A DNA stretch of 64,000 bases from Pseudomonadota bacterium (GTDB lineage Bacteria; Pseudomonadota; Alphaproteobacteria; Rhodospirillales; Casp-alpha2): assembly GCA_027624235.1 (NCBI GenBank), contig JAQBYB010000003.1, positions 20,322 to 84,321 on the forward strand, given 5' to 3'. Below, piece by piece: positions 16,179 to 25,545 of this stretch. Position 1 is the stretch's first letter; each line of letters starts with the position of its first letter. Under the pieces are notes generated by a model. That model made no database searches, was not told the origin of the DNA, and saw only the letters and a list, made by a program, of their open reading frames with translations. The position numbers and the translations under genes were made by a program.

Positions 16179-18169
16179 TCGCTTTTCCCGGAACACCACG
16201 CCTGCCAAACATTCCGCATGGCATCGGCGAAATTGCGGGCGAACCGAGGCTCGTCGCATAAAGGCGAAGCGGCCATGCGCTCTCTAAGCCCGGCCCGCAA
16301 ACCGGTTAAGCGGGGGGGGTCATTGGCCAGTTTCACGGTCAGCGCCACATACGCCTCCGTATCCTCTGCCGCCAGTTCCGCCAACCCGACGGTCGACAGA
16401 TGACTGAGCGCATGACGTCCGGCAAATATATTACCGACCAGCGTGACCACCGGCACCCCCATCCACAATGCCTCGCACGTGGTCAGGCCGCCGTTGTAGG
16501 GGAACGTGTCGAGCGCGATGTCGATGTCGTTATAACGCGCCATCATTTCTTCGGGCGTTGCCGCGCCTTCCAAAATCAGGCGGGAAGGGTCCAACCCGGC
16601 GGCGGCGAAGGCATCTTGAAAACGACTGCTGTTGGCCACGGAATCAACGCCTTTGTATTTTAATACCAATCGTGAATTAGGCACCGCGTTCAGGATTGTC
16701 ATCCAGGTTTCCAGGGTCACGGCATTGATCTTGGCCGGATTGTTGAAGACGCCGAAGGTCAGAAAGCCGTTTTTTTCCAGCGGCGGCGGTCCCACGGCAG
16801 GGGCGAAATCAGGCGGCGTATAAGTGACATAGGCGTCGGGCATATAGATGATCGATTCCGTGTAAAACCGTTCGCCGCCATCAGGGATGTAATGGCGATC
16901 GGCCAAAAGGTAGTCCATGGCCTTGAGCCCGGTGGTGCCGACATACCCGGCCCAGGTGATCTGAATGGGGGCCGGTTTGCGGGCAAACATGAGCAGGCGT
17001 GAGCCCCGGGAGTGGGCGGAAAGATCGAACAGGATATCAATGCCATCGGCGCGGATTTTCTCGGCCAGCTCGATGTCTGAAAGGCCGCGGGTTTCATGCC
17101 AGCCGTCGGATGCAGCCTTGAGCCGTTCGGAGATCGAGTCGGGTTCGCGGGCGGAATAGCAAATCAAGGCGATCTCGTCCGCGGGTTTGTTCTCAAACAG
17201 GCCGAGGCTGAAATATCCAACCGGGTGAACGCCCAGGTCCGAAGACACCAGCCCGATATTGAGCTTTCTTGCCGGGTCGCGGTCATTGGTGTGCGGGGTC
17301 CAGGTGCTGCGGAGCGGTTCGGCATGGCGTTGGCCCCATTCTGAATGGGCCTCAAAAAGTGTTTCCGCCGTCGATCCGGCCCGGTACTGATAGCAGAATA
17401 AAAGGCTCGAATGTGCCTCCGGAAAATCCGGGTTGAGGGCCAGCGCCTTGCCGTAACAGGCGGCGGCTTCATCATGCCTGCCCAGACTTTGCAGGACATT
17501 GCCCAGATTGTTTTGGGCTTCGGGAAGATCGGGTTGGAGGGCAAGGGCGCGTTGATAACTAACGACGGCTTCATCCAGGAGCCCGATTTCCTTGAGCGTT
17601 GCGCCCAGGTTGCTATGCGCTTCAGCCAGATCCGGTTTGAGCGCCACCGCTTTTTCCAGACTAAGGCGGGCTTCGGTATAACGGCCAAGTTCCTTTAAGG
17701 CGTTGCCGAGATTATTATGCGCTTCGGCGAAGCCGGGGGTCAGCGCGATGGCTTTGGCGTAGCCGGCGACGGCGTCTTCCATACGCCCTAAATCCTGCAT
17801 CACGTTGGCCAGATTGATGTGGGCCTCGGGGAAGTCGGGATTGAGCTCGAGCGCGCGTTGGTAGCTGTCATCGGCGTCTTGCAACCGCCCCAGCCCTTGC
17901 AGGGCGAGGCCCAGGATATTGTGACAAACCGGATGATCCGGGGCGGCGGCGATGGCCCTGGAAACCAAATCCACCGCGTCCGCAAAATTGCCGGCGTGGT
18001 AGGCGAGGGCGCCGAGCAGGTAATTGGCGTCGGCGTTATCCGCATCCTGCGCAAGGACTTGGCGGAATGTTTTTTCGGCGTCCTGCAACTGACCCGCCTG
18101 GTGCAGTTGAAGCCCTAGTTGAATAAGATCGGCAGGGTTTGTTACGTCTGCGGACATGGTGCGGTTCAT
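16175..18169 (-). CDS. TPR protein with SPINDLY/O-GlcNAc-transferase-like glycosyltransferase domain
   Basis: 664 residues. About seven 34-residue TPRs occupy residues 8-255 (repeated AEAHNNLGNALKELGRYTEA pattern). The GT41-type catalytic half follows: KLNIGLVSSDLGVHPVGYF, TWAGYVGTTGLKAMDYLLADRH split over the first Rossmann lobe, and LVLKYKGVDS plus DIALDTFPYNGGLTTCEALWMGVPVV in the UDP-binding lobe. GT41 enzymes put single sugars on Ser/Thr of proteins; in bacteria flagellin or adhesin targets are known, but none is adjacent. It overlaps the upstream ABC permease stop by 4 bp, so the two are translated together. Confidence 0.88.
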   Translation of the reverse strand: MNRTMSADVTNPADLIQLGLQLHQAGQLQDAEKTFRQVLAQDADNADANYLLGALAYHAGNFADAVDLVSRAIAAAPDHPVCHNILGLALQGLGRLQDADDSYQRALELNPDFPEAHINLANVMQDLGRMEDAVAGYAKAIALTPGFAEAHNNLGNALKELGRYTEARLSLEKAVALKPDLAEAHSNLGATLKEIGLLDEAVVSYQRALALQPDLPEAQNNLGNVLQSLGRHDEAAACYGKALALNPDFPEAHSSLLFCYQYRAGSTAETLFEAHSEWGQRHAEPLRSTWTPHTNDRDPARKLNIGLVSSDLGVHPVGYFSLGLFENKPADEIALICYSAREPDSISERLKAASDGWHETRGLSDIELAEKIRADGIDILFDLSAHSRGSRLLMFARKPAPIQITWAGYVGTTGLKAMDYLLADRHYIPDGGERFYTESIIYMPDAYVTYTPPDFAPAVGPPPLEKNGFLTFGVFNNPAKINAVTLETWMTILNAVPNSRLVLKYKGVDSVANSSRFQDAFAAAGLDPSRLILEGAATPEEMMARYNDIDIALDTFPYNGGLTTCEALWMGVPVVTLVGNIFAGRHALSHLSTVGLAELAAEDTEAYVALTVKLANDPPRLTGLRAGLRERMAASPLCDEPRFARNFADAMRNVWQAWCSGKSD

Positions 18170-20697
18170 TCGTTCCTAAGGTGCGGGGCCGCTTTGTGGC
18201 CCAAGGCCCGCCAGGTGCCGATCAGGCCCATGGAAAGGGTGACGGCAAGGCAAATCCCGGTGGTGGCGGCGACGACGTTGCCCAGGAACGTCCATTCGGT
18301 CTCCATCATAAAACGGATCACCGCCCATGCGGTCAAGGTTCCGATGGCCGCCGCGATCACCGCCGTAATCAGGCCCAGAACGCCGTACTCCAACAGATAG
18401 AGACCGACCACGCGGCGTCGAGTCGCGCCCAGCACCTTATAGACGATGGCGTCGTAGACCCGGCGTTGATGTTCCGAGGCAATGACCCCGGCCAACACCA
18501 CGGCGCCGGCCAACAACGTCAACGCCGCCGTTCCGGTGATCGCCGCGCCGACTCCTTTTAAGATACTTGCCGCCGCCTGCAGCGCTTCGCGAACCCGAAT
18601 TGCGGAAACGTTGGGAAAGGCATCGGTGGCGGCACGTTCGACCGCGTCCTCGCGGTCGCGGGGCGCTTCGATGGCGGCGATCGACGTGTGCGGGGCGGCT
18701 TCCAGGGCGCCCGGCGCGAAGATGATGGCGAAATCAAACCGTAGGCTGCGCCAGTCGATGTCGCGCAGGCTGGCAATCTTGGCGGTTATCTCCCGGCCGA
18801 GAATATTGAGGGTCAGGGTGTCGCCGAGGCCGATGCCGAAGCCTTTGGCCAATCCGGCGTCCAGGGAAATGATCGGCGGCCCGGCGTACTCGGCGGGCCA
18901 CCATTTTCCGGCGACGATTTTTGTATCGGCGCGGGCGACGGCGGCGAAGGTCAACGCCCGGTCGCCGTGGGTGGCCCAGCGGCTTGCGTGGGCGACGTTG
19001 ACATTCTCGACCGGGACGCCGGCGATTTTGACGATGCGGCCTCTGAGTGTCGGCACGCGCTGGTAGCCCGAAGTGCCGGGAACGGCGGTGACGGCGGCGT
19101 CGAAGGCGGCGGTCTGGCTCGGTTGGATATCAATGAAGAAAAAAGCCGGGGCCTGGTCCGGCAGCCGCTCTTCGATCTGGCGGCGCAGGTTGCCTTCGAT
19201 CAGGGCGATGGCGACGAGCACCGATAGCCCCAGCCCCAACGAGATGATGATGTTCGGCGTCGCCGCGCCGCGCCGATGCAGGTTGGCCTGAACCAGCCGC
19301 CAGGGGCCTGCGGTGACGGGCTTAAAACGGGCCGCCGCGGCCATGACCACGGCGGCGCCGCCGCGCAGCAGCGCCAACGATACCACCGCGCCGCCGATGA
19401 ACCAGGCGGCGAAAGTACGGTCGTTGGCGGTCAATACTGTCAGCGCCGCCAGCATGCCGACGCCCACTATGGCAGCCGCGACAAAGCCGCTTCCGGGGCG
19501 TCCGCTGACCGGGGCGACGCGGGCGCGAAATAATTCCGCCGCCTTGACCGTTCGAGCCCGCGCCACCGGCAACAAGGCGAAGGTTATCGTCGCCAGCAGA
19601 CCGAAGGCGGCGGCGTTGGCAATGGCGTTGCCATAAATCCCGGCGACCGGAGCGACCGGCAGTTGCTGGCCGGCGATTCCTATCAGCAAAAATGGTGTCC
19701 CTACACCGAAAATAAGCCCGATCACCACGCCGAGCCCGCCGAGGACCAGAATTTGCATCATATAGACGGTGAAGATCAGCCGCCCCGAGGCGCCCAGGCA
19801 TTTGAAGGTGGCGATGGTGGCGGCCTTGCCGTCCAGGTAACTGCGCACGGCGCTGGTGATGCCCAGGCCGCCGACCAGCAGCACCGTCAGCCCGACGAAG
19901 GTCATGAACAGGGTCATCCGGTCGATAAAACGGCGCACCCCGTGGGCGGCGTCCTTGGCGGTGCTGACCCGCCACCCGGCGGTGGGAAAGGCCGCCTGCA
20001 ACCCGTCGCTCCAGTCCTCGGCCCGGAGGCCGGGTTTCATCATCATCCGGTAATGGTAGTTAATCTGGCTGCCCGGCTGCACCAGCCCCGTTGCTTCTAA
20101 GGCCTTGGAATAAATCAGCAGCCGTGGGCCGAAGCTGAACACGCTAGCGACCCGGTCAGGCTCGATATCGACGGTGGCGCGCATCTGCAAGGTGGCGGCG
20201 CCGAGGCGGATGGTGTCGCCGAGCTTAAGCCCTAAGCGGGTCATCAGGTTGGCGTCGACGGCCGCGCCCCAGACGCCATTCAGGTTGCCGAGCAGTTGAG
20301 CCATCGGCAGTGGTGGGGTGGTTTCCAGTTGGCCGATCAGCGGATAGGCCTGATCGACGGCCTTGAGTTCGACCATTGCCCGCTTGTCGAGGGTGTTTGC
20401 CGGGCGGACCATGGCGCGCATTATAATGGCGGTCGACAGGATTTGGGTTTGCGCTTCAAGATAGGCAATCTGGTCCGGGGAAGCCGGGCTGTGCAACAGT
20501 CGCAGATCGACCTCGCCGCCCAACAGCCGCGTGCCGTTGGCATCCAGCCCGGCGATGATGGACGCACTCAGACCACCGACGGCGGCGATGGCGCCGACAC
20601 CGAGCGCAAGGCAGGTCAGAAAAACCCGAAACCCGGCAAGACCGCCGCGCAATTCGCGCCGCGCCAGACGCCAGGCGAGGCTGAAATCATTCGTCAT
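18166..20697 (-). CDS. ABC transporter permease, FtsX/MacB-like (YbbP type)
   Basis: 843-residue permease with two FtsX domains. It begins [19 protein letters not shown] and has one early helix, a large periplasmic domain, a helix bundle near 250-430, a second periplasmic domain, and a final three-helix FtsX domain (about 715-830). The open frame continues upstream, but ATG 20697 gives the family N-terminus and an 11-bp overlap with the ATPase gene. This arrangement, divergent from tesA, is the ybbA-ybbP/tesA layout of proteobacteria. A role in extruding lipid-like or toxic compounds is likely but unproven. Confidence 0.88.
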   Translation of the reverse strand: MTNDFSLAWRLARRELRGGLAGFRVFLTCLALGVGAIAAVGGLSASIIAGLDANGTRLLGGEVDLRLLHSPASPDQIAYLEAQTQILSTAIIMRAMVRPANTLDKRAMVELKAVDQAYPLIGQLETTPPLPMAQLLGNLNGVWGAAVDANLMTRLGLKLGDTIRLGAATLQMRATVDIEPDRVASVFSFGPRLLIYSKALEATGLVQPGSQINYHYRMMMKPGLRAEDWSDGLQAAFPTAGWRVSTAKDAAHGVRRFIDRMTLFMTFVGLTVLLVGGLGITSAVRSYLDGKAATIATFKCLGASGRLIFTVYMMQILVLGGLGVVIGLIFGVGTPFLLIGIAGQQLPVAPVAGIYGNAIANAAAFGLLATITFALLPVARARTVKAAELFRARVAPVSGRPGSGFVAAAIVGVGMLAALTVLTANDRTFAAWFIGGAVVSLALLRGGAAVVMAAAARFKPVTAGPWRLVQANLHRRGAATPNIIISLGLGLSVLVAIALIEGNLRRQIEERLPDQAPAFFFIDIQPSQTAAFDAAVTAVPGTSGYQRVPTLRGRIVKIAGVPVENVNVAHASRWATHGDRALTFAAVARADTKIVAGKWWPAEYAGPPIISLDAGLAKGFGIGLGDTLTLNILGREITAKIASLRDIDWRSLRFDFAIIFAPGALEAAPHTSIAAIEAPRDREDAVERAATDAFPNVSAIRVREALQAAASILKGVGAAITGTAALTLLAGAVVLAGVIASEHQRRVYDAIVYKVLGATRRRVVGLYLLEYGVLGLITAVIAAAIGTLTAWAVIRFMMETEWTFLGNVVAATTGICLAVTLSMGLIGTWRALGHKAAPHLRNE

Positions 20698-21397
20698 CGG
20701 GGCTACCTTCGGCGCCGACAATGCGGCCGTCGGCCAGCCGCACGATGCGGGTGCAGCGCGCCGCCAGTTCCTGGGCATGGGTGACGAGAATGAGGGTGGT
20801 GCCGAGCCGTTCATGCAATTGAAACAGAAGATCGATGATCGCGTCTCCGGTCGCCTGGTCGAGGCTGCCGGTCGGCTCATCGGCGAGAAGAATCTTAGGC
20901 CCGGTGACGAAGGCCCTGGCCAGCGCGACGCGTTGTTGTTCGCCGCCGGAAAGCTGACCGGGATAATGCGCCAAGCGGTGGCCGAGGCCGACGGCTTCCA
21001 ATTCGACCTCGGCGCGAGCGAAAGCGTTGTCGCAACCTGAAAATTCCAAGGGCAGGGCGACGTTCTCCAGCGCCGACATGGTCGGCACCAGATGAAAGTT
21101 TTGAAACACGATGCCGATGTGATCGCGCCGGAACCGAGCCAGGGAATCTTCGTCCATCCCGGAGATTTCCGTCCCCGCCGCGGTGATCCGCCCGGCGGTG
21201 GTTTTCTCCAGCCCGGCAACGACCATCAGCAGCGACGTCTTCCCCGAACCGGATGGCCCGATGACGCCGACGGTCTCCCCCGTGGCCACCTGGAGGTCGA
21301 TGCCGCGCAGGATCGACACCGGCCCGGCGTCACTGCTGAGTTGCAGTTGAACGCCCTCAAGGGTTAGAACCGGGTCGGAGGAGTTTTGTTCTGTCAT
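20687..21397 (-). CDS. ABC transporter ATP-binding protein (YbbA/LolD-like)
   Basis: Nucleotide-binding subunit of 236 residues. Walker A is [13 protein letters not shown] (about 51), the Q-loop is [10 protein letters not shown], the signature is [15 protein letters not shown], and Walker B is [12 protein letters not shown] with the switch His in LVTHAQE. It belongs to the MacB/LolD class that works with FtsX-type permeases, matching the gene that overlaps it. Its ATG shares a CATG palindrome with the start of divergent tesA. Confidence 0.92.
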   Translation of the reverse strand: MTEQNSSDPVLTLEGVQLQLSSDAGPVSILRGIDLQVATGETVGVIGPSGSGKTSLLMVVAGLEKTTAGRITAAGTEISGMDEDSLARFRRDHIGIVFQNFHLVPTMSALENVALPLEFSGCDNAFARAEVELEAVGLGHRLAHYPGQLSGGEQQRVALARAFVTGPKILLADEPTGSLDQATGDAIIDLLFQLHERLGTTLILVTHAQELAARCTRIVRLADGRIVGAEGSPDDE

Positions 21398-22076
21398 GGA
21401 TCAGGTCCGTAAAATTTTCCGCAATACAAGGCGTGCGGCTTTCTGGCGGGTTGTCAACGGCGGCCTCCTGGCGTTGCTGGTGATGGCGGCGGTTCCAAGG
21501 ATGGTGGCGGCGGAACAACCGATCCGTATTCTGATGCTCGGCGACAGCCTGACTTCTGGGCATGGCCTGATCAAGGGCGAATCGCTTCCCGACCGGCTTC
21601 AAGAAGCCCTGCAAAATGTGGCACCAGGAGGGCAAGTTCTCAACGCAGGCGTTTCCGGCGACACCACGGCAGGTGGACGCTCTCGTCTGGCGTGGTCGCT
21701 GGCCAACCGCCCGGATGCGTTGATCGTCGCCCTGGGCGCTAACGACGGTCTCCGGGGGCTGGCCCCGGAACAGACCTATTCAAACCTGGATGCCATTCTC
21801 AACGCCGCGAAAAAGGCCGGGTTGCCGGTGTTGCTGGCGGGTATGCGCGCGCCGCCCAACTTAGGGACAGAATACGGGGCCGCCTTCAATGCCGTATTTC
21901 CCAGGCTGGCGGCGGCGCACGGCGTCGGTTTGTATCCGTTCCTGCTGGACGGTGTCGTCGCCGAGCCGGCGCTGAATCAGGACGACGGCATTCACCCGAA
22001 TCCCAAGGGCGTCGCCGTCATCGTCAAAAAAATGCTGCCCTTCGTCCTAAAACTCATCGAACGGGCCGGGCATTAG
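21396..22076 (+). CDS. tesA: arylesterase / acyl-CoA thioesterase I (TesA, SGNH hydrolase)
   Basis: Periplasmic multifunctional esterase, thioesterase and lysophospholipase of 226 residues. A signal peptide spans residues 1-39 (FWRVVNGGLLALLVMAAV core). Block I is LMLGDSLTSGHGL with the nucleophile Ser, block III is VALGANDGLRG, and the catalytic Asp/His lie in DDGIHPNPKG. Its ATG overlaps the divergent ABC ATPase start, so its promoter must lie inside that gene. tesA next to ybbAB is a widespread arrangement. Confidence 0.92.
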   Translation: MDQVRKIFRNTRRAAFWRVVNGGLLALLVMAAVPRMVAAEQPIRILMLGDSLTSGHGLIKGESLPDRLQEALQNVAPGGQVLNAGVSGDTTAGGRSRLAWSLANRPDALIVALGANDGLRGLAPEQTYSNLDAILNAAKKAGLPVLLAGMRAPPNLGTEYGAAFNAVFPRLAAAHGVGLYPFLLDGVVAEPALNQDDGIHPNPKGVAVIVKKMLPFVLKLIERAGH

Positions 22077-22121
22077 ACAAGGGCTATTCCCATGCTCGGG
22101 AGAATTGGCTAGGCTTGAAAG

Positions 22122-23126
22122 ATGAACAGCGCCATCAATCCTGATACCGGCAAGTACGACCGTATTCCGATCCTCGACATGGGTTCGTATCTGGCCGGCG
22201 ATGCCGGCGCCCGGGAAAAACTGGCCTCCGAAATCCGCCACGTGCAGGAAAACATCGGCTTTTCCGTCTTCATCAATCACGGCGTTAATTTCGGCCTGTT
22301 GGACGGCGCCTATGCGGCGATGAAGAAATTTTTTGCCTTGCCGTTGGAAGAAAAGAAAAAACACACCATCGACGATACGTCGCTGGGCTACGTGCCGATC
22401 CGCTCGACCATGTACGTTTCTTCGGTGATTAACAGAAACACCAAAAAAGACCTTAATGAGACCCTAACCATCGCCCGCGACCGTCCCGACGACCACCCGG
22501 CGGTCCAGGAACGCCGACGCTTTCACGGCCCCAATCGGTGGCCCGAGATCGACGGTTTTCGCGGCGCCATCGTTGCCTATCAGGAAGCCATCGAGGTCAT
22601 GGGTCATAATCTGCTGCCGCTGTACGCGCTGGCATTGGACAAGCCCGCCGATTTTTTCGCGCCCTTTTTCACCGACCCCATCATGTGGAGCCGCAATGCC
22701 TACTATCCGCCGGTGCAACCCGAGGATAACCAGTTCGGCATCGCCCCTCATTGCGACCACAGCTTCCTGACCATGCTGCCGCTGGCGGATGAGCCGGGTT
22801 TGCAGGTGCTGGGTCGGGATGGCCAATGGATGTGGCCGGACCCGGTGGAAGGGGGCATCGTCGTCAATACCGGCGAATTCCTCAACCGCTGGTCCAACGG
22901 GCGGTTCTTAGCCACCCCGCACCGGGTGGTGCAGCCATCGCGCGAGCGCTATTCCATCGCCACCTTTTTCAATCCCGACTCCGACACCTCGTCCGAGGCG
23001 CTGGATACCTGTGTGGACGAAGATAATCCGCCGAAGTTCGAGCCGATGACCATGCAGGCCTACGTCGAACACTACATCGACAGCAATTACCTGCGCGGCG
23101 CCGGCGGCACCCAGGATAATGACTAA
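22122..23126 (+). CDS. 2-oxoglutarate/Fe(II)-dependent oxygenase, isopenicillin-N-synthase-like
   Basis: 334 residues. The N-terminal DIOX_N domain (RIPILDMGSYLAGDAG, ENIGFSVFINHGV) precedes a double-stranded beta-helix core. Iron ligands are probably HCD in IAPHCDHSFLTML and the His of ATPHRVVQPS; RYSIATFF supplies the 2-oxoglutarate RxS. The substrate is unknown. Relatives include gibberellin-oxidase-like and ethylene-forming enzymes, as well as amino acid hydroxylases. Its 3' end overlaps the amrS start by 8 bp, which implies a functional link with that radical SAM enzyme. Confidence 0.88.
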   Translation: MNSAINPDTGKYDRIPILDMGSYLAGDAGAREKLASEIRHVQENIGFSVFINHGVNFGLLDGAYAAMKKFFALPLEEKKKHTIDDTSLGYVPIRSTMYVSSVINRNTKKDLNETLTIARDRPDDHPAVQERRRFHGPNRWPEIDGFRGAIVAYQEAIEVMGHNLLPLYALALDKPADFFAPFFTDPIMWSRNAYYPPVQPEDNQFGIAPHCDHSFLTMLPLADEPGLQVLGRDGQWMWPDPVEGGIVVNTGEFLNRWSNGRFLATPHRVVQPSRERYSIATFFNPDSDTSSEALDTCVDEDNPPKFEPMTMQAYVEHYIDSNYLRGAGGTQDND

Positions 23127-24216
23127 GGACCGCATCGAAGGACACCCGACCCACTACTGGCACACTCTTGATGACGGCCGCGTCCAGTGTGATGTTTGTC
23201 CACGCTTGTGCAAGATGCGCGAAGGCCAGCGGGGCCTGTGTTTCGTGCGCGGTGTCGCCGGTGGCGCGGTGGTGCTGACCACCTACGGGCGGTCTTCCGG
23301 GTTCTGCATCGACCCCATCGAAAAAAAACCGCTCAACCATTTCCTGCCCGGAACCCCGGTGCTGTCGTTCGGCACCGCCGGCTGTAACCTGACCTGCAAA
23401 TTCTGCCAGAACTGGGACATCTCCAAATCCCGCGAATTCGATAAGTTGCAGGACAAGGCGACGCCGGAGGCGATTGCCGACGCCGCCGTCAGGACCGGCT
23501 GCAAGTCGGTCGCCGTCACCTACAACGACCCGGTGATCTTTATGGAGTACGCCATCGACGTCGCCCAGGCCTGTCGTGAAAAAGGCATCAAGATGGTGGC
23601 GGTGACGGCAGGCTACATGTGCGACGAGCCGAGGACCGAGTTTTACAAGTACATGGACGCCGCCAACGTCGACCTCAAGGCATTCACCGAGAGTTTCTAC
23701 AAAAATATTTGCACCGGCTCCCTGGCGCCGGTGCTGGAAACGCTGAAATACCTCAAGCACGAGACCGACGTCTGGTTCGAGATCACCGACCTGCTGATCC
23801 CCGGCGAAAACGATGGCGAGGCCGAGATCGAGGAGATGACCGGCTGGGTGATGGAAAATCTCGGCCCCGACGTGCCGATGCATTTTTCCGCCTTCCACCC
23901 GGACTGGAAAATGACCGACAAGCCGAACACGCCGCTGGAGACGGTGGTCCGGGCGCGGCGCATCGCCATGAAAAACGGGATTCGATACGCCTATACGGGC
24001 AACGTCCACGACCCCGAAGGTGACGCCACCTTGTGCCATCAATGCGGCGAAGTTTTAATCGGGCGCGATTGGTACGACATCACCGCCTGGGCGCTCAAAA
24101 CGGAAGGCAATTACACCGGCAATTGCGGAAACTGCGGCACCCCGGTGGCCGGGATCTTCGACGGCCCGCCCGGTGACTGGGGCCGCAAGCGACTACCGGT
24201 GCGAATCGGTTCGTGA
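23119..24216 (+). CDS. amrS: AmmeMemoRadiSam system radical SAM enzyme
   Basis: Radical SAM protein of 365 residues. The [4Fe-4S] motif is CNLTCKFC (CxxxCxxC, about 92-99), after a Cys-rich N-terminus (CDVCPRLC, GLCFVRG). A C-terminal zinc-ribbon-like part has CHQCGEVL and CGNCGTP pairs. It resembles pyruvate-formate-lyase-activating-type enzymes and the family always grouped with AMMECR1 and Memo proteins. Those two partners are at 14.4-15.9 kb. Here it is translationally linked with a 2OG oxygenase instead. Its target is unknown. Confidence 0.92.
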   Translation: MTKDRIEGHPTHYWHTLDDGRVQCDVCPRLCKMREGQRGLCFVRGVAGGAVVLTTYGRSSGFCIDPIEKKPLNHFLPGTPVLSFGTAGCNLTCKFCQNWDISKSREFDKLQDKATPEAIADAAVRTGCKSVAVTYNDPVIFMEYAIDVAQACREKGIKMVAVTAGYMCDEPRTEFYKYMDAANVDLKAFTESFYKNICTGSLAPVLETLKYLKHETDVWFEITDLLIPGENDGEAEIEEMTGWVMENLGPDVPMHFSAFHPDWKMTDKPNTPLETVVRARRIAMKNGIRYAYTGNVHDPEGDATLCHQCGEVLIGRDWYDITAWALKTEGNYTGNCGNCGTPVAGIFDGPPGDWGRKRLPVRIGS

Positions 24217-24224
24217 TGTTTATG

Positions 24225-24389
24225 AACCACCGAGATCGCAGAGAGAATAAAGAAGGGGAAAGGAGATGTGGGGATAAAGGGAGATAAGGACGGATAATCT
24301 CTTCGCGCCACCGGCGCAGTTTTTTTCTTATCCCCCTATCCCCAAAAATCCCCACATCTCCTTTTCCCTTCTCTGTGATCTCTGTGGTT
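24225..24389. repeat. foldback repeat element, copy 1 (165 bp)
   Basis: Terminal inverted repeats: left AACCACCGAGATCGCAGAGA pairs with the right end (24370-24389) at 17 of 20 positions. Inside, a second inverted pair (GGAGATGTGGGGATA with TATCCCC-AAAAATCCCCACATCTCC) flanks a GC-rich core CGCGCCACCGGCGCA. A second copy in the same orientation is at 52648-52814. No coding potential is seen. It looks like a MITE/REP-type mobile or structural element. Confidence 0.75.
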
Positions 24390-24482
24390 GCGCATTCTTT
24401 TCTCGGGTTTTGGCGGGTGACACCATCCCGTTGACCTGTTAAAAGTCCGCGGCGAATTGCGGTAAATTTCATCGGGTATCCT

Positions 24483-25466
24483 ATGTCGAAAAAATTACTG
24501 GCCCTGGCCCTGAAGTTCCTGGTGTCGGGTTTCCTGATCTGGTTTCTGATCTCAAAAATCGACCTCGGCGAGGCTAAGGAGAGGCTGCTCGACGCCGACC
24601 CGTTAATGTTAGCCGCCGCGTTGCTGGTCATCCTGATTCAGATCTGCGTCGGCGGCTTGCGCTGGCAGGCGGTGATGAAGGCGATCGGCTCCCCGATTAG
24701 CACCCTTAAATCCATTCAGCTTTTCTATATCGGCGCATTTTTCAGCCAAATCCTGCCGTCGTCGGTGGGCGGCGACGCGGTTCGTATCTACAAGATTTAC
24801 CGCGAGGGGATCGGGCTCCGGGCCTCGGTCAATGGGGTTCTGCTGGAGCGCGCCGTCACCGTCGTGGCGCTGGTGGTGCTGGTCGACATCACATTCCCCT
24901 GGTTCATGCCCCGCGTCGATGCGGCGACCATGAAGCTGATTTTGCCCGGTATTATTATGGTCACCCTGGCCGGCGCCGTCGGTCTCGGCTTCCTGATGAT
25001 GCTGGACCGTCTGCCGGAAGGATTAAGGCGGTGGCGGATATTTCGCGGCCTCGGCAATTTGGGCGTTGATGCCCGCCAAGTGTTTCTTTCCGTTCCTCAC
25101 CTGATCCCGGTGCTTGCCTTGGGGATTATCACGCATATCAATATTTCCTTTTGCGTCTTTCTTCTGGCCATGAGTCTCAATCTGGATGTGACCTGGCTCG
25201 ATTGTCTGGTGTTGGTGCCGCCGGTCTTGCTGGTGATGACGCTGCCCATTTCCATTGCCGGGTGGGGGGTGCGCGAGACCGCCATGGTCGCGGCCTTCGG
25301 CCTGATCGGCGTGCCGGAGGGCGGCGCCGCCGTGCTCGGCTTCCTGCTCGGTCTGGTCGGGATCGCGTCCGCCGCGCCGGGCGGGGTTATCTGGTTGGTG
25401 AGCCGCGACAAGGGGGAAACCATGGATTATCCTGAACCGGACATCATAAAGGCAGAGGAAACATAG
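24483..25466 (+). CDS. lysylphosphatidylglycerol synthase TM-region / flippase-like membrane protein
   Basis: Integral membrane protein of 327 residues with about eight helices (UPF0104/LPG_synthase_TM family). Conserved pieces include LRWQAVMKAIG, FFSQILPSSVGGDAVRIYKIYR (about 85-106) and GWGVRETAMVAAFGL. The family contains MprF-like flippase domains and AglD-like proteins; no synthase domain is attached, so a lipid or polyprenyl-phosphate transport role is possible but unproven. It follows the first copy of the foldback element and precedes pepA by 79 bp. Confidence 0.8.
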   Translation: MSKKLLALALKFLVSGFLIWFLISKIDLGEAKERLLDADPLMLAAALLVILIQICVGGLRWQAVMKAIGSPISTLKSIQLFYIGAFFSQILPSSVGGDAVRIYKIYREGIGLRASVNGVLLERAVTVVALVVLVDITFPWFMPRVDAATMKLILPGIIMVTLAGAVGLGFLMMLDRLPEGLRRWRIFRGLGNLGVDARQVFLSVPHLIPVLALGIITHINISFCVFLLAMSLNLDVTWLDCLVLVPPVLLVMTLPISIAGWGVRETAMVAAFGLIGVPEGGAAVLGFLLGLVGIASAAPGGVIWLVSRDKGETMDYPEPDIIKAEET

Positions 25467-25545
25467 GGGCTTTTTAACTAACCCTTTTCTTTGCCGCCTG
25501 TCGGGCTAGAGTCTTGCATCGAATTTCAAACAAAAGAGGCAATCC

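Noticed and set aside
22969..24042. Long open frame antisense to the 2OG oxygenase and amrS
   Set aside because: Shadow frame from GC-rich codon use; the sense genes have complete motifs.
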